Source: Anaeromyxobacter sp. (GTDB lineage: Bacteria; Myxococcota; Myxococcia; Myxococcales; Anaeromyxobacteraceae). Taken from it: 64,000 nucleotides of DNA. The notes under the pieces were generated by a model that did not search any database, was not told the DNA's origin, and saw only the letters and a program-made list of their open reading frames with translations. Positions 46,043 through 54,536 of the stretch are shown here, in pieces. The stretch covers positions 620,001 through 684,000 of the forward strand of contig JADKCZ010000002.1 in the NCBI GenBank assembly GCA_016718565.1, given 5' to 3'. Numbering within the stretch: position 1 is the first letter of the stretch; each line of letters begins with the position of its first letter. Both the position numbers and the translations under genes were made by a program.

Positions 46043-46182
46043 GGCGCAGGCCGTCAGCGCCCGCTGACCCTCTGGTGGGGCGGACGCCCCTCCCGAGTGG
46101 CCCGCCAGCCCGCGTCGCGGGTCAAGCACACGGACCACACAGCGGCGCCGGCCTCACCGGGCACCGCAGAAGGAGAGACGCG

Positions 46183-47127
46183 ATGCGTTCCATGCCACAT
46201 TCAGCGCTGGCCATCTTGGGTGCCGCCGCGCTGCTGGCCGCCTGCGGCGACTCGGGCAAGGGGCTCTCGGTGAGCGCCACCGGCCGGAGTCCGGGCGCAG
46301 CCGGCACCGGGCCGGCGGTGGCCTCGGTGGACGCCGGCAACGGCCTCACCATCGAGCGGCTTCGCCTGCTGGTGCGTGAGGTGGAGGTCGAGGGCTCGGC
46401 GGCCTGCGCGGCGGGACCAACCGGACCCACTGGACCGACCGGACCAACCGGACCCACGGGCCCGACCGGGCCGACTGGCCCCACCGGCCCGACCGGGCCG
46501 ACCGGCCCCACCGGCACCGCACGCGCCGCAGGCGAGGCCCTGGCGCACGGCGGCTCGGGCAGCGGCTCCGGCGGGTCGGGGAGCTCCGACGACTCGGGTG
46601 ACGATGACGGCGACGGGTGCGAGATCGAGGCCGGTCCGTTCCTGGTGGACCTCTCCGGCGCCGACCTGGCCAGCGGCGTCCACTGGGTGGCGGCGGTCGA
46701 CGTGCCGGCCGGCACCTACCACGAGCTGAAGTTCAAGCTGAACACCCTGCCCGCCTCCAAGGCCGGCGCCGATCCCGGCCTGCTGGCCATGGCGGAGGCC
46801 CACGCCTCCATCCTGGTGGATGGCACCCGCACCACCACGGTGGCCGGTGCCACGGTCACCGCCCCCTTCACCTTCCAGACCTCCATGGAGGTGGCGCAGA
46901 AGCGCGAGGGGGCCATCGTGGTGGACCCGGCCACCGGCGCCAACGTGACCCTCGACGTGGACCCGTCGGGCTGGTTCAAGGCGGCCGACGGCAGCCTGCT
47001 CGACCCGGCCGACGCGACGGCGCAGGGCGCCATCCTGGCCAACATCCGGGCCTCCATCCGCGTGCTGCACGACGACGACGGGGACGGGGACGAGGACCAC
47101 CACGGCTCCAGCGGCTCCGGCCGCTGA
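46183..47127 (+). CDS. DUF4382-type lipoprotein with an inserted collagen-like Gly-Pro-Thr tract
   Basis: 314 aa. ATG 46183 has AAGGAGAG six bases upstream. The lipoprotein signal ALAILGAAALLAAC ends at about Cys21. The mature protein begins a DUF4382-like beta domain (GLTIERLRLLVREVEVEGS, about 55-73) and later continues LVDLSGADLASG, VPAGTYHELKFKLN, and DPATGANVTLDVDPSGWF. Inserted at about residues 78-110 are eleven uninterrupted GPT triplets, then a Gly/Ser-rich and Asp-rich stretch (GSGSGGSGSSDDSGDDDGDG). Codons of the GPT triplets vary (GGA, GGC, GGG), so the tract is not a fresh slippage product. The C-terminus is again Asp/His-rich. Likely surface or periplasmic; the acidic runs might bind Ca2+, which is speculation. 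Confidence 0.75.
   Translation: MRSMPHSALAILGAAALLAACGDSGKGLSVSATGRSPGAAGTGPAVASVDAGNGLTIERLRLLVREVEVEGSAACAAGPTGPTGPTGPTGPTGPTGPTGPTGPTGPTGPTGTARAAGEALAHGGSGSGSGGSGSSDDSGDDDGDGCEIEAGPFLVDLSGADLASGVHWVAAVDVPAGTYHELKFKLNTLPASKAGADPGLLAMAEAHASILVDGTRTTTVAGATVTAPFTFQTSMEVAQKREGAIVVDPATGANVTLDVDPSGWFKAADGSLLDPADATAQGAILANIRASIRVLHDDDGDGDEDHHGSSGSGR
46414..46512 (+). repeat. eleven 9-bp Gly-Pro-Thr coding repeats
   Basis: Eleven 9-bp in-frame units coding for Gly-Pro-Thr. Synonymous third positions differ between units, showing an older or selected array. Confidence 0.95.
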
Positions 47128-47166
47128 CCAGCCTGGCGACTCCCCCACCACCGGGCCGGAGACGCC

Positions 47167-47200
47167 GACGCCCCCGTCCACGAGCCGTGGCGGGGGCGTC
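47167..47200. terminator. bidirectional stem-loop between the DUF4382 gene and fabF
   Basis: GACGCCCCCG (47167-47176) pairs exactly with CGGGGGCGTC (47191-47200). Inside it CCAC pairs with GTGG, giving a stem of about 14 bp with one bulge. It lies between convergent genes; no long T run. Confidence 0.6.
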
Positions 47201-47241
47201 ACCGTTTCGGGCGGGGCCGGTGCGGCGGGCCGCCCCGCGGG

Positions 47242-48489
47242 TCAGACCCGCTTGAAGACCAGCACCGCGTTGGTGCCGCCGAAGCCGAAGCTGTTCGACA
47301 TGACCACGTCCAGCTTCTTCTGGCGGGCCACGTTGGGCACCACGTCGAGCTGGCAGGCCGGGTCCTGCGACTCCACGTTGATGGTGGGCGGCACCACGCC
47401 GTGAGCCAGGGCCAGGATGGCGATGACCGCCTCGGCGCCGCCGGCGGCCCCCAGCAGGTGGCCGGTCATCGACTTGGTGGAGGAGACCACCAGGCCGCCC
47501 GGGGCCTGGGCGTGGGCGCCGAAGACCTTGTTGATGGCCTGGCACTCGGCCACGTCGCCCTGCGGCGTGGAGGTGCCGTGGGTGTTGACGTAGCCCACCG
47601 ACTCCGGGGCCAGCCCGGCGTCCTTGAGCGCCATCCGCATGGCCCGCTGCCCGCCCTCGCCCTCGGGCGCCGGCGAGGTGACGTGGTAGGCGTCGGCGGT
47701 GGCGCCGTAGCCGGCCAGCTCGCAGTAGATTCGCGCGCCGCGCTTCCGGGCGTGCTCGTACTCCTCCAGGATGAGGATGCCGGCGCCCTCGCCGGCCACG
47801 AACCCGTCGCGGTCCTTGTCGTAGGGCCGGCTGGCCTTCTCCGGGGCGTCGTTCCGCTCCGACATGGCGCGCGCCGCGCAGAAGCCGCCGATGCCGAGCG
47901 CCGTGATGGTGGACTCGCAGCCGCCGGTGACCATCACGTCGGCCATGTCGCGCTCGATGTACATGAGGGCGTCGCCGATGGAGTGGTTGCCTGTGGCGCA
48001 GGCCGACACCGGGGAGAAGTTGGGCCCCTTCATCCCGTAGCGCAGGCTGATCTGGCCCGGGGCCAGGTTGATGATCAGGCTGGGGATGAAGAACGGGCTG
48101 ATCTTGCGGACGCCCTTCTCGGCGTAGATCTTGGCGGTCTCCTCGATGGTGCCGAGGCCGCCGATGCCGGCGCCGACGATGCAGCCCACCCGGTCGGCGT
48201 CCTCCTTGGCCATGTCCAGGCCGGAGTCGCGCATGGCCATCTCGGCCGCCGCCATCCCGAACTGGATGAAGCGGTCGTTGCGGCGGGCCTCCTTCTTGTC
48301 CATGAACTCGCCCGGCTCGAAGCCCTTGACCTCCCCCGCGATGCGGGTGGGGAAGGTGGAGCAGTCGAACTGGGTGATGGGCCCGACCCCGCTCTGGCCG
48401 GCCAGCAGCGCCTTCCACGAGGCCTCCGCCCCGACACCGACGGGGGAGATGAGGCCGATCCCGGTGACCACGACACGGCGCCTGCTCAT
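47242..48489 (-). CDS. fabF: beta-ketoacyl-ACP synthase II
   Basis: 415 aa from ATG 48489 (AGGAG upstream); the longer frame is not family-like. Elongating condensing enzyme with the Cys-His-His triad: Cys at about 164 (VSACATGNH), His in NTHGTSTPQGD and His in KSMTGHLLGAAGG. SNSFGFGGTN is the C-terminal signature. Last gene of the fatty-acid operon, 105 bp after acpP. Confidence 0.97.
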   Translation of the reverse strand: MSRRRVVVTGIGLISPVGVGAEASWKALLAGQSGVGPITQFDCSTFPTRIAGEVKGFEPGEFMDKKEARRNDRFIQFGMAAAEMAMRDSGLDMAKEDADRVGCIVGAGIGGLGTIEETAKIYAEKGVRKISPFFIPSLIINLAPGQISLRYGMKGPNFSPVSACATGNHSIGDALMYIERDMADVMVTGGCESTITALGIGGFCAARAMSERNDAPEKASRPYDKDRDGFVAGEGAGILILEEYEHARKRGARIYCELAGYGATADAYHVTSPAPEGEGGQRAMRMALKDAGLAPESVGYVNTHGTSTPQGDVAECQAINKVFGAHAQAPGGLVVSSTKSMTGHLLGAAGGAEAVIAILALAHGVVPPTINVESQDPACQLDVVPNVARQKKLDVVMSNSFGFGGTNAVLVFKRV

Positions 48490-48594
48490 GGAGACTCCTG
48501 CTGCGGCGAAAGAGGGGATCCGCGGGGCACGCCGCGCGCGCCCCCGGCCCGTGCTCGTCGCGCCCCCGGGCATCCCGGGGGGTGACGACCGCCC

Positions 48595-48834
48595 CTACTT
48601 CTTGCGGGCGGCGATGAAGTCGATGGCGTTCTGGACGGTCTTGATGTTCTCGGCCTCGTCGTCCGGGATCTCGACCTCGAACTCCTCCTCCATCTGCATG
48701 ACCAGCTCGACGATGTCGAGCGAGTCGGCGCCCAGGTCCTCGATGAACCGGGAGGTGTTCTTGATCTCGTCCTCGCTGTTCCCCAGGTTCTCCATGATGA
48801 TGGCCTTCACCTTCTGCTCGATCGATGCCGACAT
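48595..48834 (-). CDS. acpP: acyl carrier protein
   Basis: 79 aa from ATG 48834 (GAGGAAGC upstream). Small, acidic, helical. The phosphopantetheine Ser is at about 38 in LGADSLDIVELVM. It carries growing acyl chains for the surrounding Fab enzymes. Flanked by short untranslated gaps (74 bp to fabG, 105 bp to fabF), so it may have extra translation or transcript control to reach its usual high level. Confidence 0.97.
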   Translation of the reverse strand: MSASIEQKVKAIIMENLGNSEDEIKNTSRFIEDLGADSLDIVELVMQMEEEFEVEIPDDEAENIKTVQNAIDFIAARKK

Positions 48835-48908
48835 GGTGCTTCCTCCTCGGTGGTTGAGTCCGAGGCCGCTCACCGGCCCCGGGGTGCTTCGCCGCGGGAG
48901 ACCCGCAG

Positions 48909-49658
48909 CTACATGTACATCCCGCCGTTGACCTTCAAGACCTCGCCGGTCACGTACCCCGCCTGGTCGCTGGCCAGGTAGCAGACCGCCCGGGCCACGT
49001 CCTCGGCCGAGCCGAGGCGCCCCAGCGGGATGCCCTCCTTCATCTTCTGCTTGGTCGCGTCGGGCAGCGCCGCGGTCATGTCCGTGTCGATGAACCCCGG
49101 CGTGACGGCGTTGCAGCGCACGTTGCGCGAGGCCAGCTCGCGGGCCACGCTCTTGGTGAACCCGATCAGGCCGGCCTTGGTGGCGGCGTAGGCCGACTGG
49201 CCGGCGTTGCCCATCTCGCCCACCACCGACGACAGGTTGACGATGGCGCCGCCCTTGGCCTTCATCATGGGGCGGGTCACGGCGCGGGTCAGGTTGAAGG
49301 CGCCGGTCAGGTTGACGTCCAGCTGCCGCTGCCAGTCCTCGTCCTTGAGCCGCATGAGGAGCTGGTCCACCGCGATGCCGGCGTTGTTGACCAGCACGTG
49401 CAGCCCGCCCAGGTCGGCCACCACCGCCTCGACCGCGGCGCTGCAGGCGGCCGGGTCGGCCACGTCGAAGCGGTAGAGCCGCGCCTGCGGCGCGCCGGCG
49501 GCCAGCACCAGCGCCAGGGCCTCGGCGGCGGCGGCCTCGTTGCCGGCGTAGTTGAGGGCCACCGAGGCGCCGCCCCGGGCCAGCTCCACCGCGATGGCGC
49601 GCCCGATGCCGCGCGAGGCGCCGGTGACCAGCGCCACCTTGCCCTTGAAGTCGAACAT
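48909..49658 (-). CDS. fabG: 3-oxoacyl-ACP reductase
   Basis: 249 aa SDR. The NADPH motif TGASRGIGRA is at about 12-21, NNAG at about 91-94. The catalytic set is Asn, Ser (NLSSVVGEM, about 143-144), Tyr at about 157 and Lys at about 161 (SAYAATKAG). The ATG at 49658 follows the fabD stop by 2 bp, with GGGGGAGCTG as its ribosome site inside fabD. Confidence 0.97.
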   Translation of the reverse strand: MFDFKGKVALVTGASRGIGRAIAVELARGGASVALNYAGNEAAAAEALALVLAAGAPQARLYRFDVADPAACSAAVEAVVADLGGLHVLVNNAGIAVDQLLMRLKDEDWQRQLDVNLTGAFNLTRAVTRPMMKAKGGAIVNLSSVVGEMGNAGQSAYAATKAGLIGFTKSVARELASRNVRCNAVTPGFIDTDMTAALPDATKQKMKEGIPLGRLGSAEDVARAVCYLASDQAGYVTGEVLKVNGGMYM

Positions 49659-49660
49659 GA

Positions 49661-50605
49661 TCAGCTCCCCCTCAGCGCGGCCAGGGTCTTCTCGAGCGAG
49701 GCGGCGTCCGACACCCCGAACGCCTCGATGGACGGGGCGATGCGCTTCACCAGCCCGCCCAGCACCGTGCCCGGGCCGACCTCCACCACCCGGGTGACGC
49801 CCAGGCGGGCCAGCGCCTCGACGCACTCGATCCAGCGCACCGGCGCGGTCACCTGCTCCACCAGCAGCGGCAGGGCGCGGGCCACGTCGGCGTTGGCGGT
49901 GGCCTCCACGTTGGTGACCACCGGCCGGAGCAGCGGCCTCCAGGCCACCTGCTGCAGCACCTGCTGCAGGCGCGGCTTGACCGGCGCCATGAGGGCGCAG
50001 TGGAAGGGGGCGGACACCGGGAGGGGCAGGACGCGCTTGGCGCCGGCCGCCTTGAGCCTGACCCCGGCCGCCTCCACCGCCGCAGCGGCCCCGGCGATGA
50101 CGGTCTGCCCGGGCTCGTTGAAGTTGGCGGGCGAGACCACCAGCCCGGTCTCGGCGGCCACCTCGGCGCAGATGGCGGTCACCGCGGCCGGCGGCAGGCC
50201 CAGCACGGCGCTCATGGCGCCCTGCCCGGCCGGCACGGCCTCCTGCATGAAGGTGCCGCGGGCGCGCACCGCGCGGGCCGCGTCGGCCACCGAGAGGGCG
50301 CCCACCGCCACCAGCGCCGAGTACTCGCCCAGCGAGTGGCCCGCCACGAAGTCCGGCACCACGCCCGAGTTGGCCAGCACCGCGGCGGCCGCGGCCGAGA
50401 CGGTGAGGATGGCGGGCTGGGTGTTGGCGGTCAGCTTGAGCGCCTCCTCCGGCCCCTCGAAGCACATGGTCGAGAGCGGCTCGCCGAGCGCGCCGTCCAC
50501 CTCGTCGAAGACCTGGCGCGCCTCGGGGAAGCGCTCGGCCAGGTCCTTGCCCATGCCGACCTTCTGGGACCCCTGGCCGGGGAAGAGGAATGCCAGCTTG
50601 CTCAT
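49661..50605 (-). CDS. fabD: malonyl-CoA:ACP transacylase
   Basis: 314 aa. FPGQGSQKVGMG opens the protein. The active Ser is at about 91 in GHSLGEYSAL and the partner His is in PVSAPFHCALM (about 201). The Q-GQGSQ and V-EVGPGTVL segments are typical. It loads malonyl groups on ACP. 19 bp after the fabH stop. Confidence 0.97.
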   Translation of the reverse strand: MSKLAFLFPGQGSQKVGMGKDLAERFPEARQVFDEVDGALGEPLSTMCFEGPEEALKLTANTQPAILTVSAAAAAVLANSGVVPDFVAGHSLGEYSALVAVGALSVADAARAVRARGTFMQEAVPAGQGAMSAVLGLPPAAVTAICAEVAAETGLVVSPANFNEPGQTVIAGAAAAVEAAGVRLKAAGAKRVLPLPVSAPFHCALMAPVKPRLQQVLQQVAWRPLLRPVVTNVEATANADVARALPLLVEQVTAPVRWIECVEALARLGVTRVVEVGPGTVLGGLVKRIAPSIEAFGVSDAASLEKTLAALRGS

Positions 50606-50624
50606 GATCTCGCTCCTGCCGCGC

Positions 50625-51606
50625 TCACCAGCGGATGACCGAGGCGCCCCAGGCCATGCCGCCGCCGATGGCCATGGTGAGGATGACGTCGCCCGGCTTG
50701 AACCAGCCGGCCCGGTTGGCCTCGTCGAGCGTCATGGGGACGCTGGCCGCCGAGGTGTTGCCGTACTTCTCCAGGTTCATCCAGCACTTCGAGGCCGGGA
50801 CGGCGAGCCGCTCCAGCGTGGCGTCGAGGATCCGCTTGTTGGCCTGGTGGGCGATGACGTGGGTGACGTCGGTGGTGGTGAGCCCCTCGGCCGCCAGCAC
50901 CTCGTTGCAGCTGTCGACCAGCGAGCGGACCGCCACCTTGTAGACCTCGCGGCCGTTCATGGAGACGTACTGGCGCTCCGCCGCCACCATCTCCGCGGAG
51001 ATGGGGTCCTTCGAGCCACCGCCCGGCTGCAGCAGGATGTGCACCAGCGAGCCGTCGGTGTGCAGGCGGGTGGTGCAGATGCCGCGCTTCGGGTCGTCGG
51101 TGGGCGTGAGCACCATGGCGCCGGCGCCGTCGCCGAAGAGGATGCAGGTGTTGCGGTCCTTCCAGTTGGTGATGCGGGTCAGCGTGTCCACGCCGATGAC
51201 CAGGGCGTTCTTGACCGCGCCCCGAGGCGACGAACCGGTCGGCCACCGCCAGGGCGTAGAGCGAGCCGGCGCAGGCGGCCGAGACGTCGAAGGCGAAGGC
51301 CTTCTTGTTGCCCAGCTTGCCCTGGACCACGGCGGCCGCGCTGGGGAACGGGTAGTCGGGGGTGATGGTGCCCACCACGATGCACTCCACGTCGGCGGCG
51401 GCCAGGCCGGCCATCTCCAGCGCCTTCCTGGCGGCCTCGACCGCCAGGTCGCTGGTGGCCTGGTCGGGCCCGGCGACGCGGCGCTCCTTGATGCCGGTGC
51501 GCTCCTGGATCCACTGGTCGGTGGTGTCGACCAGCTTCTCCAGCTCCGCGTTGGTGACGACCTTGGCCGGGGCGAAGCTGCCGGTGCCGACGATGAGCGA
51601 GCGCAT
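50625..51606 (-). CDS. fabH: beta-ketoacyl-ACP synthase III, interrupted by a one-base frameshift
   Basis: It initiates fatty-acid synthesis by condensing acetyl-CoA with malonyl-ACP. The first frame (ATG 51606) gives MRSLIVGTGSFAPAKVVTN and the active Cys at about 112 (VSAACAGSLYAL), then degenerates after ADRFVASG. A second frame picks up precisely with AVKNALVIGVDTLTRITNW and carries the His in IAHQANKRIL and the Asn in KYGNTSAASVP. The break lies in a run of four G at 51223-51220 on the coding strand. Removing one G yields ...V-A-S-G-A-V-K-N..., as expected, and a 326-aa enzyme. All catalytic residues are intact, so a sequence error is the simplest reading. Confidence 0.93.
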
Positions 51607-51624
51607 GTCCGAGTCTCCCGTTCT

Positions 51625-52647
51625 CTAGGGGGCGAGCAGCGCCTCGGCCGGTGCCACGGCCGACGCGATCTCGTCGGTGAAGTGCGAGCGGGCCGCGTCG
51701 CGGACCCGGCGGATGGCGTTCTCCATGGCCAGGGCGTCGGAGCGGCCGTGGGAGATGAAGCCCACGCCGGCCACGCCCAGCAGGGGCGCGCCGCCGATCT
51801 CGCGCCAGTCCATGGAGCGCTTCATGCCCTCGAGGGCCTTCTTGGCGAGGAGACCGCCGATCTTGCTGGCGGTGGTGCTCATGATGGCCTTCTTGAGCAG
51901 CTCGCCGACCACCTTGGCGGTGCCCTCCATGGTCTTGAGCGCCACGTTGCCGGTGAAGCCGTCTGTGACGATGACGTCGAACTCGCCGGTCATGAGGTCG
52001 CGCCCCTCGCAGTAGCCGGCGAAGTCGAGGGCGGACCGCCGCAGCGCGGCGGAGGCGGCCCGGGTCAGGTCGGTGCCCTTGGTCTCCTCCTCCCCGTTGG
52101 AGAGGATGGCCACCTTGGGCCGTTGCACCCCGAGCACGCGCCGCGAGTAGACCGCCCCCATGAGCGCGAACTGCACCAGGTGGACCGGCTTGCAGTCCAC
52201 GTTGGCGCCCATGTCGAGCAGCAGCGGCGTGCCCTTGAGGGCCGGCAGCACCGAGACGATGGCCGGGCGCTCCACGCCGTCCGGGCGGCCCAGCACGAAG
52301 ATGGCGCCCGCCATGACCGCGCCGGAGTTGCCGGCCGACACCATGCCGCAGGCCGCCCCGGCCTTGACCAGGTCGAAGCAGACGCGGATGGAGTTGTCCT
52401 TCTTCCGGCGCATCGCCTGCCCGGGGTGGTCGTGGAAGTCGACCACCTCGGTGGCGTTGTGCACGGTGATGGGGAGCGACTTGGGCGCGTGGTGCTTGTG
52501 CAGCTCCTGGCGCACCAGCGCCTCGGGGCCCACCAGCACGACCGGCAGGCCCTTGCGCGCTGCGTTAATCGCACCCTGCACGATGGCGCTGGGGGCGTGA
52601 TCTCCCCCCATCGCATCGACGGCGACGGGCGCGAGGCGCTCGCTCAT
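51625..52647 (-). CDS. plsX: phosphate acyltransferase PlsX
   Basis: 340 aa. VAVDAMGGDHAP at the start and MVSAGNSGAVMAGAIF, ANVDCKPVHLVQFALMG and DGFTGNVALKTMEG are family signatures. It turns acyl-ACP into acyl-phosphate for phospholipid synthesis. 6 bp after rpmF and 18 bp before fabH, the classic rpmF-plsX-fabH order. Confidence 0.97.
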   Translation of the reverse strand: MSERLAPVAVDAMGGDHAPSAIVQGAINAARKGLPVVLVGPEALVRQELHKHHAPKSLPITVHNATEVVDFHDHPGQAMRRKKDNSIRVCFDLVKAGAACGMVSAGNSGAVMAGAIFVLGRPDGVERPAIVSVLPALKGTPLLLDMGANVDCKPVHLVQFALMGAVYSRRVLGVQRPKVAILSNGEEETKGTDLTRAASAALRRSALDFAGYCEGRDLMTGEFDVIVTDGFTGNVALKTMEGTAKVVGELLKKAIMSTTASKIGGLLAKKALEGMKRSMDWREIGGAPLLGVAGVGFISHGRSDALAMENAIRRVRDAARSHFTDEIASAVAPAEALLAP

Positions 52648-52653
52648 CGAGGG

Positions 52654-52833
52654 CTACGTCGCGTCCGTGACCTGCGCGCCCTTGTAGGTGCCGCAGGAGG
52701 GGCACACGCGGTGCGGGAGCACAGGCTCCTTGCACTTCGGGCACTTGATGACGTTGACCCCCTTCAGCTTGAAGTTGGCCGCGCGGCGGCGATCGCGCCG
52801 CATGCTGGAAGTACGCTTCTTGGGAACGCCCAC
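52654..52833 (-). CDS. rpmF: 50S ribosomal protein L32
   Basis: 59 aa, GTG start with AAGGAG seven bases upstream. The sequence GVPKKRTSSMRRDRRRAAN then two CxxC pairs (IKCPKCKEP and VCPSCGTYKG) is the zinc-binding form of L32. Short enough to be missed by length-filtered gene calls. Lies between yceD and plsX. Confidence 0.97.
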   Translation of the reverse strand: MGVPKKRTSSMRRDRRRAANFKLKGVNVIKCPKCKEPVLPHRVCPSCGTYKGAQVTDAT

Positions 52834-52870
52834 GTGATGCTCCTTCGTTCTCGATGCTTCGAATGGACTG

Positions 52871-53434
52871 CTACTGCAGCTTCACCTTGGCGAGGCCGGC
52901 CCACCGAGGGTCCGGCACCTTGCGGACGCAGCCGCACTCGCGCTCGTTCAAGTTCGTCCCGCAGACGCTGCACAGCCCCTTGCAGCCTTCCTGGCAGACC
53001 GGGTAGCCCGGCAGCGCCAGCAGCACCTGCTCCCGCAGCACCGGGTCGAGGTCGATGACCTTGCCGGTGTAGACGTCTTCCTCTGCCGCCTTGGCGTCGA
53101 AGCTGCCCGCCACCGGGTGGTGCGACCGGTCCTCCGCCGCCCCGCCCTCGTCCTGGTACTCGTCGGCCGGCACCATGGTGAGGACGAACTCCACCGGCAC
53201 GTCGGCGGTCACCGGGGTGAGGCAGCGGCTGCACTCGGCGGCCAGCTCGGCCCGGGCCGAGGCCTTGACCAGCACCCGCCGCTCCACCTTCTCGAGGCGG
53301 ACGTCGACGTGGGCCGCGCCGCGCGCACGCCAGCCGGACCGGTCGCCCTGGACCATGGAATCGAGGTCCTGGCGGGTCACGTCCCAGCGCCGGTCCAGGC
53401 CGGCTTCTTTGATTTCATCAATATTGACGCGCAT
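52871..53434 (-). CDS. yceD: YceD/DUF177 family protein, L32-linked
   Basis: 187 aa. ECSRCLTPVTADVPVEF and CQEGCKGLCSVCGTNLNERE contain the paired Cys typical of the YceD family; YceD is linked with 23S rRNA and L32 in other bacteria and in plastids. ATG 53434 is the first gene after a strong promoter. rpmF follows after 37 bp. Confidence 0.93.
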   Translation of the reverse strand: MRVNIDEIKEAGLDRRWDVTRQDLDSMVQGDRSGWRARGAAHVDVRLEKVERRVLVKASARAELAAECSRCLTPVTADVPVEFVLTMVPADEYQDEGGAAEDRSHHPVAGSFDAKAAEEDVYTGKVIDLDPVLREQVLLALPGYPVCQEGCKGLCSVCGTNLNERECGCVRKVPDPRWAGLAKVKLQ

Positions 53435-53467
53435 TTGCGCTGCTTTTCCGGGGCGTAAAGGGGGCTC

Positions 53468-53495
53468 ATTATAGGGAGCGACCCCCGCAAGTCAA
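53468..53495 (-). promoter_or_regulatory. strong sigma-70 promoter of the yceD-rpmF-plsX-fab operon
   Basis: On the minus strand TTGACT (53495-53490), a 16-bp spacer and a perfect TATAAT (53473-53468), 33 bp before the yceD ATG. It stands out as one of the few A+T-rich spots in the window. Confidence 0.8.
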
Positions 53496-53546
53496 GGCGC
53501 GCCGGGCCACCGGGGTGACCTGGTGCGTCAAACGCCGCCCGCGGCC

Positions 53547-54194
53547 CTACGGCTTGACCAGCCCGCGCGCCACCGCGAGGAGCGCCGCCTCGGCCTTGGT
53601 CGAGACGTCCATCTTCTCGTAGATGCGCTTCACGTAGGTCTGCACGGTCCCCTCGGCGATGCCGAGCGCCTGCGCCACGTCGGCGTAGGTGTGGCCGTGG
53701 ACCAGCAGCTGCAGCACCTCGAGCTCGCGCTTGGAGAGCGCCGGGCCGGCGGAGGGCTTCTGGTCGGGGGCGTCGCCGCGCAGCTCGGAGAGCAGCACCT
53801 TGGCGGCGCGGGGGCTGATGGGGGCGGCCTCGCCCGAGAGCACGTCCTCGACGGCGCGGGCCAGGTCGGAGGCGTGGAAGGGCTTGAGGATGTAGCCGGC
53901 CGCGCCGCAGCGCATGGCGTTCAGCACCCGCGCCGGGATGTCCACCGCGGTGAGGGCGATGCAGGCCGTCTTGGGGAGGTCGCGGCGGATGGTGGCGATG
54001 ACGTCCTCGCCGCTCATCTTGGGGAGGCCGAGGTCCACCAGCGCCACGTCGGGCCGGGTCTGGCGAGCCAGCGCCACGCCGTCCTCGCCGGTGGCGGCCG
54101 TGCCGACCACCTCGAACCCGTGGGAGGTCAGCACCTGGGCGATGAGGCGTGAGACGGCCTCGTCGTCCTCGACCGCGATCGCCCGAATTGCCAT
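53547..54194 (-). CDS. NarL/LuxR-type response regulator
   Basis: 215 aa from ATG 54194; the longer frame adds only a non-conserved basic start. Receiver domain: VEDDEAVSRL, phospho-acceptor Asp at about 55 (VALVDLGLPKMSG), Thr in ALTAVD, Lys in YILKPFHASDL. The C-terminal LuxR helix-turn-helix is at about 152-205 (LSKRELEVLQLLVHGHTYAD, VAQALGIAEGTVQTYVKRIY). No cognate kinase is adjacent. Separated from the cytochrome genes by about 100 bp. Confidence 0.92.
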   Translation of the reverse strand: MAIRAIAVEDDEAVSRLIAQVLTSHGFEVVGTAATGEDGVALARQTRPDVALVDLGLPKMSGEDVIATIRRDLPKTACIALTAVDIPARVLNAMRCGAAGYILKPFHASDLARAVEDVLSGEAAPISPRAAKVLLSELRGDAPDQKPSAGPALSKRELEVLQLLVHGHTYADVAQALGIAEGTVQTYVKRIYEKMDVSTKAEAALLAVARGLVKP

Positions 54195-54296
54195 GCGTTT
54201 ACCCCTGGAGCAGCCGCCCCTCACCTCGGGCGGCCTCGATACCTACCAGCCGGCCCCGATCGAGGCAACGGCGCACTCGGGTCCACCCGGGTGGCG

Positions 54297-54533
54297 TCAC
54301 TCCTCGGTGCCGACCTCGTCGTGCTCGCCGTACCCCTGCAGGTCGAAGGCGATGGCCAGCAGGTAGAGGGCCAGCGAGGCGGTGCCGAAGAACTGCCCCA
54401 GGCTCATGGCCAGCACCAGCAGGAAGGGGCCGGGGAAGAGGATGGAGGCCACCATCAGGCCCAGGGACACCAGGGTCATGAAGGTGGAGACGAGGACCAG
54501 CCGGCGGATGGTGATCTTGGTGATGGCGAGCAT
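54297..54533 (-). CDS. small two-helix membrane protein next to a tetraheme cytochrome
   Basis: 78 aa. Two hydrophobic helices (about 13-33, VSTFMTLVSLGLMVASILF; about 38-60, LVLAMSLGQFFGTASLALYL) and an acidic tail (GEHDEVGTEE). It starts 3 bp after the cytochrome stop, so it is almost surely co-translated and may be a small partner subunit. No family recognised. Confidence 0.7.
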   Translation of the reverse strand: MLAITKITIRRLVLVSTFMTLVSLGLMVASILFPGPFLLVLAMSLGQFFGTASLALYLLAIAFDLQGYGEHDEVGTEE

Positions 54534-54536
54534 GGC

